Positions 44,745-54,867 of a DNA stretch of 64,000 bases are shown here, piece after piece. The stretch is from Acinetobacter modestus (GTDB taxonomy: Bacteria > Pseudomonadota > Gammaproteobacteria > Pseudomonadales > Moraxellaceae). The stretch's first letter is position 1. Every line of letters starts with the position of its first letter. A program made the translations under genes and the position numbers. The notes below the pieces were generated by a model. The model ran no database searches, was not told the origin of the DNA, and saw only the letters and a program-made list of their open reading frames with translations. Where the stretch lies: NCBI RefSeq assembly GCF_014636095.1, contig NZ_BMDV01000002.1, forward strand, positions 372,001 through 436,000, read 5' to 3'.

Positions 44745-47700
44745 ATGTTTCAACAAGAAATCTCTCAATTAAACCTACAACAATTCAAAGCAGGCGAAAA
44801 ACGCTGGATTGGTTCCTTACTTGGATCATCAGCAGCATTATTATTCAAAGAAATTGCCACGCAAAGTTCAAATTTATATGTGATTGTTGCGAGAAATAAT
44901 CAGCATCTTGCTCAGCTCGAAAGTGAACTTGAATTTTACGGGATAAAACCAACGATTTTTCCTGATTGGGAAATCTTGCCTTACGATCGTTTATCTCCGC
45001 ATCAAGATATTGTTTCTGAACGTTTGGCGATTTTAGCGAATATGCCACAAAAGGGTATTCTACTGGTTTCTGCAAGTACCTTAGCGCAACGTGTTGCACC
45101 GTACTCATGGGTGGTTGGTGAACACTTTGATATTAAAGTTGGACAACGACTCGATTTGGAAGCACAGAAAAAGCAACTGGTGCAGGCGGGTTATCGTTTG
45201 GTTGATACTGTTTATGATCATGGGGAATTTGCAGTTCGTGGCAGTATCATGGACATTTATGCATCTGGACAAGATCAACCGATTCGAATTGATTTATTTG
45301 ATGATGAAATTGAAAGCTTAAAATTTTTTGATCCAGAAACGCAAAGAACCACTGAATCTTTAAAAAACTTCACCGTTTTACCAGCAAAAGAATTTCCTTT
45401 AAAAGAGGGACGTTCTACCTTTAGAGATCGTTACGCAGAAAGTTTTCCAACTGCGAATCCTAAGAAAAACCCAATTTATCAAGATGTACTTGAAGGAATT
45501 GCAACACCGGGATTAGAGTTCTATTTACCTTTATTCTTTGAGAAAAAGGTGATGGAAGCGCAAAGTATGCTTATGACATACTTACCAAAGAATTGCGTTG
45601 TCATTACAAATAACGAAGTTGAAGATGAATTAATCAATTTTTGGAAAGAAGTGGTTCGTCGTTATGAAGATCGCCGTCATAACATCGACCAACCAATTCT
45701 TCCGCCTGAAGAACTTTTTTTAATGCCAAATCATGTGTTACAGGCATTAAACCAATTTCCAAGGATTTTAGCTTCAGCAGAAGCATTTGATGAAAAAGTA
45801 GGTGTTTTAAATCTTGCAGCAGAACAACCACCAAAGCTTGCAGTTGATCCTAAAAAAGAACAGCCCTTTGAAGCAGTTAAACATTATATTGACCAAGTTA
45901 AACATCCTGTTTTATTGGTAGCAGAAAGCGCAGGTCGGCGTGAAACTTTAAAAGATGCATTACGTTCGGTTCTAGGCGAAATCCAAAATGTAGAGAGTTT
46001 TGTTCAATTTCAGAAAGACAAGCTACAAGTTGCAATCACAAGCGCGCCATTAGATCGTGGACTGGTGCTCAGCAATCAACTGTCAGTCATTTCTGAAAAT
46101 CAACTTTATGAACATCGGGTAGTACAAAGACGTCGTAAGCGTCAACAAGAAGTTTCTGAAGAGTTTCTTGTTCGGAGTTTAACTGAACTCAGTATTGGCG
46201 CGCCTGTAGTACATATCGATCATGGTGTTGGGCGTTATGCAGGCTTAATTACCTTAGAAATTGATCAACAGGATCATGAGTTTTTACAGCTCGATTATGC
46301 GGATGGTGCAAAAGTTTATGTGCCTGTCACCAATTTACACCTGATCAGTCGTTATAGTGGTGGCGATCCAGACTTAGCACCTTTGCATAAATTAGGTACA
46401 GATACATGGAGTAAAGCCAAGCGGAAAGCTTTAGAGCAAATCCATGATGTTGCGGCTGAGTTGTTACATATTCAGGCACGCCGTCAATCGAAACCGGGTT
46501 TTGCCTTTGAATTGGATCATACTGGATATATGCAATTCTCCAGTGGCTTTGCCTATGAAGAGACTTTAGACCAAGCCAATGCGATTGAAGCAACCCTCCA
46601 TGATATGCAGTTGGCGAAACCAATGGATCGTTTGGTCTGCGGTGATGTCGGTTTTGGTAAAACTGAAGTGGCGATGCGAGCAGCTTTTGTTGCAGTACAA
46701 AACAACAAGCAAGTTGCGGTATTAGTTCCTACTACGCTACTGGCACAGCAGCATTATGAGTCCTTTAAAGATCGTTTTGCTGATACAGCGGTGCGTATTG
46801 AAGTGCTGTCTCGTTTTGGTAGTAATAAAACGCATCTGAAAACGATTGAAGATTTAGCTGAAGGCAAAGTTGATATTGTGGTGGGAACGCATAAAATTCT
46901 GCAAGAAAACATTCAATTCAAAAACCTTGGATTAATGATTGTTGATGAGGAACATCGTTTTGGTGTTCGTGATAAAGAACGGATTAAAGCTTTACGTGCC
47001 GATGTGGATATGCTGACACTAACGGCGACACCGATTCCACGAACTCTGAATATGGCATTCTCTGGGATGCGTGATCTTTCGATTATTGCAACGCCGCCTG
47101 CTCGCCGTTTAGCCGTCAAAACTTTTGTTCAAGAACATACGGATGACTCAATTAAAGAAGCGATTTTGCGTGAGTTGTTACGTGGTGGTCAGGTTTATTT
47201 ATTACATAATGAAGTTGAAACCATTGAAAGAGCAGCAGAAACGATTCGTAATTTAGTTCCAGAGGCACGTGTTGCAGTTGCACATGGACAAATGCGCGAA
47301 CGTGAACTTGAGCAGGTCATGCAACAGTTCTATCACAAAGAATATAATGTTCTTGTATGTTCAACCATTATCGAAACGGGTATTGATGTACCCAATGCCA
47401 ATACGATTATCATTGAAAGAGCAGATAAGTTAGGTTTGGCGCAATTGCATCAATTACGTGGTCGTGTTGGGCGTTCGCATCACCAAGCGTATGCTTATTT
47501 ATTGGTTCCATCGCTAAAACATCTCAAAGGCGATGCAGAAAAGCGTCTTGATGCCATTCAACGTGCTTCAACACTGGGTGCAGGATTCATGCTTGCAACT
47601 GAAGATTTGGAGATTCGGGGTGCGGGTGAATTACTCGGTGAGCAGCAAAGTGGTTCGATGCAAGCGATTGGTTATAGCTTGTATATGGAAATGCTAGAGA

Positions 47701-48206
47701 AAGCGACCAAAGCCATCCAAAAAGGTAAAACGCCAAACTTTGATGCACCTTTGTCATTAACTGCTGAAATTAACCTACACATGCCTGCGCTGATTCCAGA
47801 TGATTATCTAGGGGATGTTCATCAACGTCTGCTGTTTTACAAGCGTATTAGTAATACTGATACGCAAGAGAAACTTGATAATATTCGGATGGAACTCATT
47901 GATCGTTTTGGCATTCCACCTCAGTCAGTCAAACAATTGTTTAGTGTGCATCAATTACGTTTGAAGGCAGAGCAGCTAGGGATTACTAAGATTGATGTCA
48001 ATAATAATGGTGGATACATTGAATTTTCGCCAGACACACCAGTGCAAGCAATCAGTATCATTCAATTAATGCAAAAGAATCCAACCCACTATCGTATGGA
48101 AGGTGGTCAACGCTTAAAGATCACAGTGCAAATGGCTGAGTACGATAAGCGGATTCAGTTTATTGTTGATCTATTGAATAAACTACTCAACGAACTACAT
48201 AGTTAG
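44745..48206 (+). CDS. mfd: Transcription-repair coupling factor
   Basis: ATP-driven translocase that removes RNA polymerase stalled at DNA damage and recruits UvrA. 1153 residues from ATG 44745; an ATG four codons upstream is equally possible. Order: UvrB-like N-terminal domains, RNA-polymerase-interacting domain (GAPVVHIDHGVGRYAGL near 488-504), then SF2 motor with Walker A GDVGFGKTEVAMRA, DEEH in LMIVDEEHRFGV, TATPIPRTLN, and motif VI LHQLRGRVGRSHHQAY, and the C-terminal TRCF domain. Full length and intact. With recA disrupted in this window, Mfd-linked excision repair is a remaining repair route. Confidence 0.97.
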   Translation: MFQQEISQLNLQQFKAGEKRWIGSLLGSSAALLFKEIATQSSNLYVIVARNNQHLAQLESELEFYGIKPTIFPDWEILPYDRLSPHQDIVSERLAILANMPQKGILLVSASTLAQRVAPYSWVVGEHFDIKVGQRLDLEAQKKQLVQAGYRLVDTVYDHGEFAVRGSIMDIYASGQDQPIRIDLFDDEIESLKFFDPETQRTTESLKNFTVLPAKEFPLKEGRSTFRDRYAESFPTANPKKNPIYQDVLEGIATPGLEFYLPLFFEKKVMEAQSMLMTYLPKNCVVITNNEVEDELINFWKEVVRRYEDRRHNIDQPILPPEELFLMPNHVLQALNQFPRILASAEAFDEKVGVLNLAAEQPPKLAVDPKKEQPFEAVKHYIDQVKHPVLLVAESAGRRETLKDALRSVLGEIQNVESFVQFQKDKLQVAITSAPLDRGLVLSNQLSVISENQLYEHRVVQRRRKRQQEVSEEFLVRSLTELSIGAPVVHIDHGVGRYAGLITLEIDQQDHEFLQLDYADGAKVYVPVTNLHLISRYSGGDPDLAPLHKLGTDTWSKAKRKALEQIHDVAAELLHIQARRQSKPGFAFELDHTGYMQFSSGFAYEETLDQANAIEATLHDMQLAKPMDRLVCGDVGFGKTEVAMRAAFVAVQNNKQVAVLVPTTLLAQQHYESFKDRFADTAVRIEVLSRFGSNKTHLKTIEDLAEGKVDIVVGTHKILQENIQFKNLGLMIVDEEHRFGVRDKERIKALRADVDMLTLTATPIPRTLNMAFSGMRDLSIIATPPARRLAVKTFVQEHTDDSIKEAILRELLRGGQVYLLHNEVETIERAAETIRNLVPEARVAVAHGQMRERELEQVMQQFYHKEYNVLVCSTIIETGIDVPNANTIIIERADKLGLAQLHQLRGRVGRSHHQAYAYLLVPSLKHLKGDAEKRLDAIQRASTLGAGFMLATEDLEIRGAGELLGEQQSGSMQAIGYSLYMEMLEKATKAIQKGKTPNFDAPLSLTAEINLHMPALIPDDYLGDVHQRLLFYKRISNTDTQEKLDNIRMELIDRFGIPPQSVKQLFSVHQLRLKAEQLGITKIDVNNNGGYIEFSPDTPVQAISIIQLMQKNPTHYRMEGGQRLKITVQMAEYDKRIQFIVDLLNKLLNELHS

Positions 48207-48405
48207 TTGAAAAGTAAATTTTTTGCTGCATAATTAAACTACTTTGATTTTCTTTAAGCAAAGAATCTGTTTTTTGTCAGATGTTGATGTAATAAATAAA
48301 GAAAATCATTGTTATTTGTAATCAAACAGGTGACTAATAATACTCACATCAAAACTGATGTGATAGTATTGACCATCATCATTATTCTGCATCATTTATA
48401 AAGAT

Positions 48406-48840
48406 ATGTTTAGTTTGCATCCACAACTTGCTCAAGATACATTTTTTGTAGGCGATTTTCCGCTTTCAACATGTCGTTTAATGAATGATATGCAATTTCC
48501 ATGGTTGATTCTTGTACCACGTGTACCGGGAATTACCGAGTTATATGAATTAAGCCAAGCTGATCAAGAGCAGTTCTTGCGCGAATCTAGCTGGTTATCT
48601 AGTCAATTGTCACGGGTTTTTCGTGCAGACAAAATGAACGTTGCTGCATTAGGTAATGTTGTACCACAACTTCATTTTCATCATGTTGTGCGTTATCAAA
48701 ATGATGTTGCGTGGCCGAAACCTGTTTGGGGCACGCCTGCGGTACCTTATAGTAATGATGTACTTGCGCATATGCGTCAAACCTTGATGCTTGCATTACG
48801 TGGTCAAGGCGATATGCCATTCGATTGGCGTATGGATTGA
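48406..48840 (+). CDS. HIT family protein
   Basis: 144 residues. The histidine triad reads HFHHVVRYQ (LHFHHVV near 90-96), with QDTFFVGDFPLSTCRLMNDMQFPWLILVPR at the start, the form seen in small proteobacterial HIT proteins related to diadenosine tetraphosphate hydrolases. It probably cleaves a nucleotide phosphoramidate or AppppA-like substrate. There is no obvious functional link to mfd before it or the cyclase after it. Confidence 0.88.
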   Translation: MFSLHPQLAQDTFFVGDFPLSTCRLMNDMQFPWLILVPRVPGITELYELSQADQEQFLRESSWLSSQLSRVFRADKMNVAALGNVVPQLHFHHVVRYQNDVAWPKPVWGTPAVPYSNDVLAHMRQTLMLALRGQGDMPFDWRMD

Positions 48841-48889
48841 TGGAAATATAAAATAAAAACAATCTTCTATAATAAGGAAGGAGGATAGG

Positions 48890-50326
48890 GTGCCACTAGA
48901 TAGGTTAATAGATAAAGAACCTAGACAGTTCGCTTATTTTCATCGTTTGATGGGATATTCGATATTGTCATTGATTTTGGTAATTTATACATTTACCGCA
49001 CCGAGTGCTAACTATCAGCTTTACATCCTTCCTTTATTACTGATTCATTTCCTAATCTGTCCTAAATTAGACAACTGGCTCCAATACAAATTTGATAAGA
49101 ATACTGAAAAAAACGTACTTTTTGCTTTTGAAGCGGTCATCGTTGCGATTGTACTTGCAGGGTTACACCTAAGTTTAGTTCCTACTTTTACGATTTTATT
49201 TGGACTTCTTTACGTTGGTTTAAATAATAAAATTACACTCCCTGTTGCGTGTTTAATCGGACTGATCGGTGTTCTCACTTTTTACTTTTGTACTTTTGCA
49301 ATTTTTGGTGCTGAAGAATATTTCGAACCTACAAATCCAGAACTGACTGTTGTTAGTTTATTTGGTTTAATGATGTTTATTGTGATTGGTAACTATTATC
49401 AACATAGAAGAATCAATATTTTAGGGCAACAGCGTCAGCATTATCATAACCAAATGACACGCTACATTGCTTTTGCTAACCAATTGAGTCGATATGCGCC
49501 ATTACAATTATGGCAGTCGATCATGCGTGGGGAAGCTGAAGCTAAAATTGAATACAAACGTAAGAAATTAACCATTTTCTTCTCCGATATTCAAGGGTTT
49601 ACTGAACTTTCAGAAAGCCTTATTCCTGATGATTTAGCTTTTTTACTTAATGATTATTTAAGTCATATGACTGAAATAGCAAAACAGTATGAAGCAACCG
49701 TTGATAAGTTTATGGGCGATGCGATTCTCATCTTCTTCGGTGATCCAAATTCTCAGGGTGTTGAACAAGATGCGAAGTCTTGTGTAGAAATGGCGATCGC
49801 AATGCGTCAGCAAATGAAATTGTTGCGTGAGCGTTGGAAGAAAATGGGCTATCCAGCATTGCACATTCGAATGGGTATTAGTACGGGTTATTGTCACGTA
49901 GGCAACTACGGGGCTTCGCATCGTATGGCTTACACCATTGTTGGTCGTGATGTTAATTTAGCAGCACGTTTGCAGTCTGCTGCTGAAGTTGATGAAATCT
50001 TAATTGCGGATGACACTCACCAACTGATTAAAGGTGAGTTTTTGTGTGTACCGAAAGTGCCAATTTATTTAAAAGGGATTCAAGGACCTGTTAAAACTTG
50101 GCAGGTAATGGAAAAATTCACAGGTAAGAAATCCGATACACAAAAATGGTTTGATTTCGATTATAAAGGCTTCCATCTGGTCTTGAACTTAGAGGAAGTG
50201 CAGAATTATGAATATCCAGAATTAGTTGAAATTTTGGAGAATATGGTTCAGCGTATCAAAACACAACAAAAAATTACCAATGCTCAGGGTATTCCAAAAC
50301 TGACTTTGGATGATGAAGTAAGATAA
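48890..50326 (+). CDS. Membrane-bound class III adenylate/guanylate cyclase
   Basis: 478 residues, GTG start behind a strong AAGGAAGGAGG. The N-terminal 170 residues contain six or so hydrophobic helices. Residues 210-410 form a class III cyclase domain: metal Asp in FFSDIQGFTELSE near 225 and FMGDAILIFFGDP near 270, the Lys of VDKFMGD that favours ATP, and the transition-state Asn/Arg in VNLAARLQSA. The residue set suggests cAMP production, in line with the membrane adenylate cyclase known from Acinetobacter. No cAMP receptor gene is in this window. Confidence 0.88.
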   Translation: MPLDRLIDKEPRQFAYFHRLMGYSILSLILVIYTFTAPSANYQLYILPLLLIHFLICPKLDNWLQYKFDKNTEKNVLFAFEAVIVAIVLAGLHLSLVPTFTILFGLLYVGLNNKITLPVACLIGLIGVLTFYFCTFAIFGAEEYFEPTNPELTVVSLFGLMMFIVIGNYYQHRRINILGQQRQHYHNQMTRYIAFANQLSRYAPLQLWQSIMRGEAEAKIEYKRKKLTIFFSDIQGFTELSESLIPDDLAFLLNDYLSHMTEIAKQYEATVDKFMGDAILIFFGDPNSQGVEQDAKSCVEMAIAMRQQMKLLRERWKKMGYPALHIRMGISTGYCHVGNYGASHRMAYTIVGRDVNLAARLQSAAEVDEILIADDTHQLIKGEFLCVPKVPIYLKGIQGPVKTWQVMEKFTGKKSDTQKWFDFDYKGFHLVLNLEEVQNYEYPELVEILENMVQRIKTQQKITNAQGIPKLTLDDEVR

Positions 50327-50359
50327 AAACATTCAATAATTAATTATAGAGTTGAAATA

Positions 50360-51130
50360 ATGTCTGCATTCGTTTCACAGTATCCAGTGGCTATTGATGA
50401 GAGTATGGTGGGTGAGTATCCTGCTTTGGTAAAGTCAGGTGCAGGTTATTTTTATGATGATGTTCTTGAATATCGAGTTTGGTGTCATCCAGAACGTGGT
50501 GCGCTAGATGAATATGAGGGGCAAGATTATTATTGTGCATTTTCCAGTTATGAAGATGCTCAACAGTTTTCCGAACAAACTGCGGGAGCGGAACATCCTT
50601 TGGTTTTGATACGTCAAAGCTGCTGGATTAATGAACCTCAAACAGGCGTATTTACTGCTGACCGTGGAGAACGTCTAACTGAATGGCAAGTAATCTGGTT
50701 GAATAATGCAAAACGTCAAGATGGTGATATTGAAAATTTCTTTGCGGAACGGGGAATTGCATTTACAGGCTATCAGGAAGTGATGGATGCGACTCCTTTC
50801 ACCAGAGATTTTAATCCGCAAGCATACAAAGCATTCCCACAATATTTAGGGGTTATTGCGTGTTCTTGTGTCATTGATGGAAAATTGCCAATACGCTGGG
50901 TATCTCATGCAGGCGGAGATTGGCAAATGTATTGTCATGTGGATGCACATGATTTTTCTGAAAATAGTTTGGATTTTGAGCAAAATATTCAATTGACCAA
51001 TATGGCACAATTACTCAAATATAATCCAGATTTGCAAATATTATATGATCTACCTATAGATAAAGGTGCTTATAGAGATCATGTGGAGTCTATTTGGCAA
51101 TATTTTGATGATTATGATGTTGATCAATAA
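50360..51130 (+). CDS. Conserved protein of unknown function
   Basis: 256 residues, not recognised; cytosolic, acidic, no signal or membrane segment. Two parts are visible. An N-terminal region of about 110 residues has the phrase EYRVWCHPERGALDEYEGQDYYCAF; a C-terminal region contains ACSCVIDGKLPIRWVSHAGGDWQMYC and VDAHDF. The HAGGDWQ phrase is reminiscent of DUF2185-type and immunity-like proteins, though this is only a resemblance. The gene starts 33 bp after the cyclase gene and ends at a terminator, so the two are probably co-transcribed, making it a candidate partner. Confidence 0.7.
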   Translation: MSAFVSQYPVAIDESMVGEYPALVKSGAGYFYDDVLEYRVWCHPERGALDEYEGQDYYCAFSSYEDAQQFSEQTAGAEHPLVLIRQSCWINEPQTGVFTADRGERLTEWQVIWLNNAKRQDGDIENFFAERGIAFTGYQEVMDATPFTRDFNPQAYKAFPQYLGVIACSCVIDGKLPIRWVSHAGGDWQMYCHVDAHDFSENSLDFEQNIQLTNMAQLLKYNPDLQILYDLPIDKGAYRDHVESIWQYFDDYDVDQ

Positions 51131-51140
51131 ATTTAAATTA

Positions 51141-51172
51141 AAAAAACTCCTCTAATAAAGAGGAGTTCTTTT
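51141..51172. terminator. Bidirectional terminator before the isc operon end
   Basis: AACTCCTC pairs with GAGGAGTT around a 7-nt loop, with T-runs on both strands. It serves the cyclase operon on the plus strand and fdx on the minus strand. Confidence 0.85.
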
Positions 51173-51183
51173 ATGGATAAAGC

Positions 51184-51522
51184 TTAGTGATTTTCCGAAG
51201 CATGATTAATCGTATATTTCGGAATTTCAATTTCTAAATCTTCATCAACGATCTCAACTTGACATGACAGGCGAGAGTCAGGTTCTAAGCCCCATGCACG
51301 ATCAAGTAGATCCGCTTCAACATCGTTCATTTCTTCAAGGCTATCGAATCCTTTACGAACAATCACGTGGCAAGTCGTACATGCCGCAGACATGTCGCAA
51401 GCATGTTCAATTTTAATGCCTTGTTTCAATAAGCTTTGGCATAAATTGGCGTTTTGTTCGACTTCAAATTCTGCACCTTCAGGGCAAATGAGTGCATGAG
51501 GAAGAACTTTAATACGTGGCAT
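51184..51522 (-). CDS. fdx: ISC-system [2Fe-2S] ferredoxin
   Basis: Electron carrier for iron-sulphur cluster assembly. 112 residues from ATG 51522 with AGGTGAT upstream. Cluster ligands: CDMSAACTTC (three Cys near 42-51) and SCQVEI (fourth near 87). It starts PRIKVLPHALICPEGAEFE, typical of Isc ferredoxin. It follows hscA within 20 bp and is the last gene of the isc operon here; iscX is not seen downstream. Confidence 0.95.
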   Translation of the reverse strand: MPRIKVLPHALICPEGAEFEVEQNANLCQSLLKQGIKIEHACDMSAACTTCHVIVRKGFDSLEEMNDVEADLLDRAWGLEPDSRLSCQVEIVDEDLEIEIPKYTINHASENH

Positions 51523-51539
51523 ATTGATCACCTATACCT

Positions 51540-53399
51540 TTAGTTTGAGTTTGACCAATCTTCAAGTTTTGTACCTTTTAAGGCATGGTCAATATGTCGA
51601 TTCATACGAAGTGCTGCAAAGGCATCGCTGTGAATTTTAAGTTGTTGAACGGCATGTTCAATCGCTGCAAGCTCATCGGTTTTAAGACGAGCTTTTAACG
51701 CTTCAGCAGCAAGAATTAGATCTCGTGCTTGTTGCTGAGAGAGTAAATCGGTATCTGCTTTTAACGCTTGTTCTAAAGCTTCCAACTCACGTTGTGCTTC
51801 CACTTTTGTTTCTTGCAGATGGCGCAATTGTTTGTCTTCTTCCGCATGTTGGAAACCTTCAACCAAGAGGCGTTCAGTATCCGCTGCAGATAGACCATAA
51901 GATGGTTTGATATCAATTTGCGCTTGAACACCAGAAGTAGTTTCTTTCGCAGATACTGTCAGTAAGCCATCCGCATCAACTTGGAAGGTCACTTCAATCC
52001 GTGCTTGACCAGCAGTCATTGGTGGGATGCCATGTAAAACAAAACGACCCAATGAGCGACAATGCTCGACTAAATCACGTTCACCTTGTACCACATGAAT
52101 CAACATCGCTGTTTGACCATCTTGATAAGTGGTGAATTCTTGACGGCGAGCTACAGGGATTGCGGTGTTTCGTGAAATCAAACGTTCAACCAATCCACCC
52201 ATGGTTTCTAGACCAAGAGAAAGTGGCGTGACATCAAGTAATAATGAGCCATCTTGACTGTTGCCTATGAGCTGGTTGGCGGTAATAGATGCGCCAATTG
52301 CAACGACTTCATCAGGATTGATAGTACAGAGTGGTTCACGTTCAAATAATTCGTGTACAGCTTTTTGTACGGCATACGAACGTGTTGAACCACCTACTAA
52401 AACCACATGTTCGATTTCATCGAGTTCAAGTTTCGCATCACGCAGTACACGTTTACATACACTCATGGTTTTATCGAGTGCAACTTGAATAATCGATTCA
52501 AAAGTTGGGCGATCTAAAGTGAGGCGATCATCCAGTAGTTTTAATTCAGCAGCTTCATGATTTGTTAAGTATTCTTTGGCTTGGCGCGCTGCAACAACAA
52601 AAACAGCATATTCTTCATCGCTTAGAGTTTCGATATTAAGCTGTTTTTTTGCCCATTTCACGATTAGGCGGTCAAGGTCATCACCACCAAGTGCGGTATG
52701 TCCACCTGTTGCGAGAACTTCAAAGACACCTTGTGAGAAACGTAAAATTGAAACGTCAAATGTACCGCCACCTAGGTCGTAAATCACGTAGTTACGATCG
52801 GTACTCAAGTTGGTATCTTGGTCTAATCCATAGGCAACAGCTGCCGCAGTGGGTTCATTCAGCAAACGTAAAACATTTAAACCTGCAAGTTGAGCAGCAT
52901 CACGTGTCGCTTGGCGTTGTGCTTCATCAAAATATGCTGGAACAGTGATCACTGCACCGTTGATAGGGTTGTTGAGGCTTGCTTCGGCACGGTCTTTTAA
53001 CTGTTTTAAAATGTCAGCAGAAATTTCGACAGGCGTTTTGCGACCAGCAGCAGTTTCAAATGCTGGCATCTCATTTTCTGCACCAACAAGTGTATACGGA
53101 TGCTGGAATTTGATATCTGCTTGTGAGCGACCCATAAAACGTTTTACTGAAACAACAGTATTTTTGGGGTCAGTCATCATAAACGGCTTGGCTTCATAAC
53201 CAAACGTCGTTGAATCTTTTGCGTAATGAACAATCGATGGTAGTAGTACACGATCTTTATCATCTTGCAGAACTTTCGGTTTTCCCGATAGCACTGTCGC
53301 CACTAAAGAGTGGGTTGTCCCTAAGTCAATACCGATCGCAATACGATGTTGATGCGGAGCAGTAGATTGACCTGGTTCAGCAATTTGCAAAAGTGCCAT
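51540..53399 (-). CDS. hscA: Fe-S assembly chaperone HscA (Hsp70)
   Basis: Specialised Hsp70 that helps IscU release its cluster. 619 residues. Nucleotide-binding domain with [15 protein letters not shown] near 22-36, [30 protein letters not shown] near 208-220, and [14 protein letters not shown]. The substrate-binding domain with [14 protein letters not shown] and a C-terminal helical lid follow. It is encoded directly after hscB (38 bp) as expected, and its co-chaperone HscB supplies the J domain. Confidence 0.96.
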   Translation of the reverse strand: MALLQIAEPGQSTAPHQHRIAIGIDLGTTHSLVATVLSGKPKVLQDDKDRVLLPSIVHYAKDSTTFGYEAKPFMMTDPKNTVVSVKRFMGRSQADIKFQHPYTLVGAENEMPAFETAAGRKTPVEISADILKQLKDRAEASLNNPINGAVITVPAYFDEAQRQATRDAAQLAGLNVLRLLNEPTAAAVAYGLDQDTNLSTDRNYVIYDLGGGTFDVSILRFSQGVFEVLATGGHTALGGDDLDRLIVKWAKKQLNIETLSDEEYAVFVVAARQAKEYLTNHEAAELKLLDDRLTLDRPTFESIIQVALDKTMSVCKRVLRDAKLELDEIEHVVLVGGSTRSYAVQKAVHELFEREPLCTINPDEVVAIGASITANQLIGNSQDGSLLLDVTPLSLGLETMGGLVERLISRNTAIPVARRQEFTTYQDGQTAMLIHVVQGERDLVEHCRSLGRFVLHGIPPMTAGQARIEVTFQVDADGLLTVSAKETTSGVQAQIDIKPSYGLSAADTERLLVEGFQHAEEDKQLRHLQETKVEAQRELEALEQALKADTDLLSQQQARDLILAAEALKARLKTDELAAIEHAVQQLKIHSDAFAALRMNRHIDHALKGTKLEDWSNSN

Positions 53400-53437
53400 G
53401 CGTGAGGTATCCCTTGAAAATATTCGGTAACAGCGGA

Positions 53438-53956
53438 TTAAAAATCATCATCGAGATCGAAGCTGTCTTCTTCGTCCAACATACGATCTTCAGCTTTATC
53501 AATATCATTCATTACACGTTGAAAAAAACGTAGTTTACGAACGGTATCACGAGCCTCAGCCCAGTCTTCTTCAGCAAAATCGATTTTAAATTCACGAACT
53601 AACCCGTCAATCCATTGCTGAACTTCAACTTTTAAGGTACTAAGTTGCTCGGTAGAGGTGGCCTCATCAAGCTGTTCACGCATTTCGAGTGCAGATTGTA
53701 AAAATTCAAAATCGCTAATGGATTGATCCAAGTGATGATCTTGTTTTTTTAAGCCAAGTAAATACGCCGCACGACTATCAACTTGTGAGAGCACTTTATA
53801 CGCTTGATTGATTTCACTCGACTTGATCAATGCTTGATCTTTGTCAGTGGCTTTATCGGGATGATATTGCTGTTGCAAACTTAAAAATTGTTTTTTTAAA
53901 GCTGCTAAATCTATATCGAGTGCTTCTGGTAATTGGAACAACTCAAAATGATTCAT
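53438..53956 (-). CDS. hscB: Fe-S assembly co-chaperone HscB
   Basis: J-domain protein that stimulates HscA and brings IscU. 172 residues. N-terminal J domain with the HPD motif in [15 protein letters not shown] near 33-47, [19 protein letters not shown], then the helical IscU-binding domain (about 85-172). An acidic tail [12 protein letters not shown] closes it. Positioned between iscA and hscA. Confidence 0.95.
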   Translation of the reverse strand: MNHFELFQLPEALDIDLAALKKQFLSLQQQYHPDKATDKDQALIKSSEINQAYKVLSQVDSRAAYLLGLKKQDHHLDQSISDFEFLQSALEMREQLDEATSTEQLSTLKVEVQQWIDGLVREFKIDFAEEDWAEARDTVRKLRFFQRVMNDIDKAEDRMLDEEDSFDLDDDF

Positions 53957-54039
53957 GGGAGATGAATTCCGCTATTAATAAATACGTTAAAACAGTGCGG
54001 AACACACTGTTTTGACGAAAAGAAAGAGGGTGTTGCTAG

Positions 54040-54360
54040 TTAGACGGTAAATGATTCACCGCAACCACATTCACCTTTTTGGTTAGGGTTGTTAAATTCA
54101 AAGCCTTCATTCAAACCATTTTTCACATAATCCATCTCTAAACCATTGAGATAAACGAGGCTTTTAGGGTCAACAAAAACTTTAACACCGAGTTGTTCAA
54201 ACACTTGATCATGTGTATCGATATCATCGACAAACTCAAGTACATAAGCCAACCCAGAACAACCCGAAGTTTTCACACCAATACGAATGCCTTCACCCTT
54301 ACCGCGGTTTTGCAGGTAATTGCTGATGTGAGTCGCAGCATTTTCAGTTAAATGGATCAT
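54040..54360 (-). CDS. iscA: Iron-sulphur assembly protein IscA
   Basis: A-type carrier, 106 residues. The three invariant Cys are in [13 protein letters not shown] near 35 and the C-terminal CGCGESF near 99-101. It opens [19 protein letters not shown]. Likely delivers or repairs clusters, especially [4Fe-4S]. It is in operon order after iscU with a 29-bp gap. Confidence 0.95.
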   Translation of the reverse strand: MIHLTENAATHISNYLQNRGKGEGIRIGVKTSGCSGLAYVLEFVDDIDTHDQVFEQLGVKVFVDPKSLVYLNGLEMDYVKNGLNEGFEFNNPNQKGECGCGESFTV

Positions 54361-54389
54361 GAAAACTCCAATATTATTTCGGTCATCAA

Positions 54390-54776
54390 TTAAGCTTTCG
54401 CTTTCTTACCACGATAGTCTTCAATCGCAGCTTTGATTGCATCTTCAGCCAATACAGAGCAGTGTACTTTTACTGGTGGAAGCGCAAGCTCAGTCGCAAT
54501 ATCAATATTTTTGATTGCTTGAGCTTCATCAAGCGTTTTACCTTTTAACCATTCAGTTACAAGAGAGCTTGATGCGATTGCAGAACCACAGCCGTAAGTT
54601 TTGAAGCGAGCTTCTTCAATTACGCCATTGTCATCGACTTGAATTTGTAAACGCATCACGTCGCCACATGCAGGTGCGCCGACCATACCTGTACCTACGT
54701 TTTCTGCATTTTTGTCTAATACACCAACATTACGAGGGTTTTCGTAATGATCAATTACCTTTTCGCTATAAGCCAT
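54390..54776 (-). CDS. iscU: Fe-S cluster scaffold IscU
   Basis: Scaffold on which IscS sulphur and iron assemble. 128 residues. Ligands: CGDVMRLQI near 37, [13 protein letters not shown] near 63, and [14 protein letters not shown] with Cys near 106. The LPPVK motif is the HscA recognition site and is intact. Preceded by a strong ribosome site. Confidence 0.96.
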   Translation of the reverse strand: MAYSEKVIDHYENPRNVGVLDKNAENVGTGMVGAPACGDVMRLQIQVDDNGVIEEARFKTYGCGSAIASSSLVTEWLKGKTLDEAQAIKNIDIATELALPPVKVHCSVLAEDAIKAAIEDYRGKKAKA

Positions 54777-54867
54777 GTCGCTTCTCCAAACCTCGGGGTC
54801 AGCCTAATATTAATATGAGGGTTAAAACACTGTTTTCAATGAAGAGTTCAATTCAAACTACAATGAA

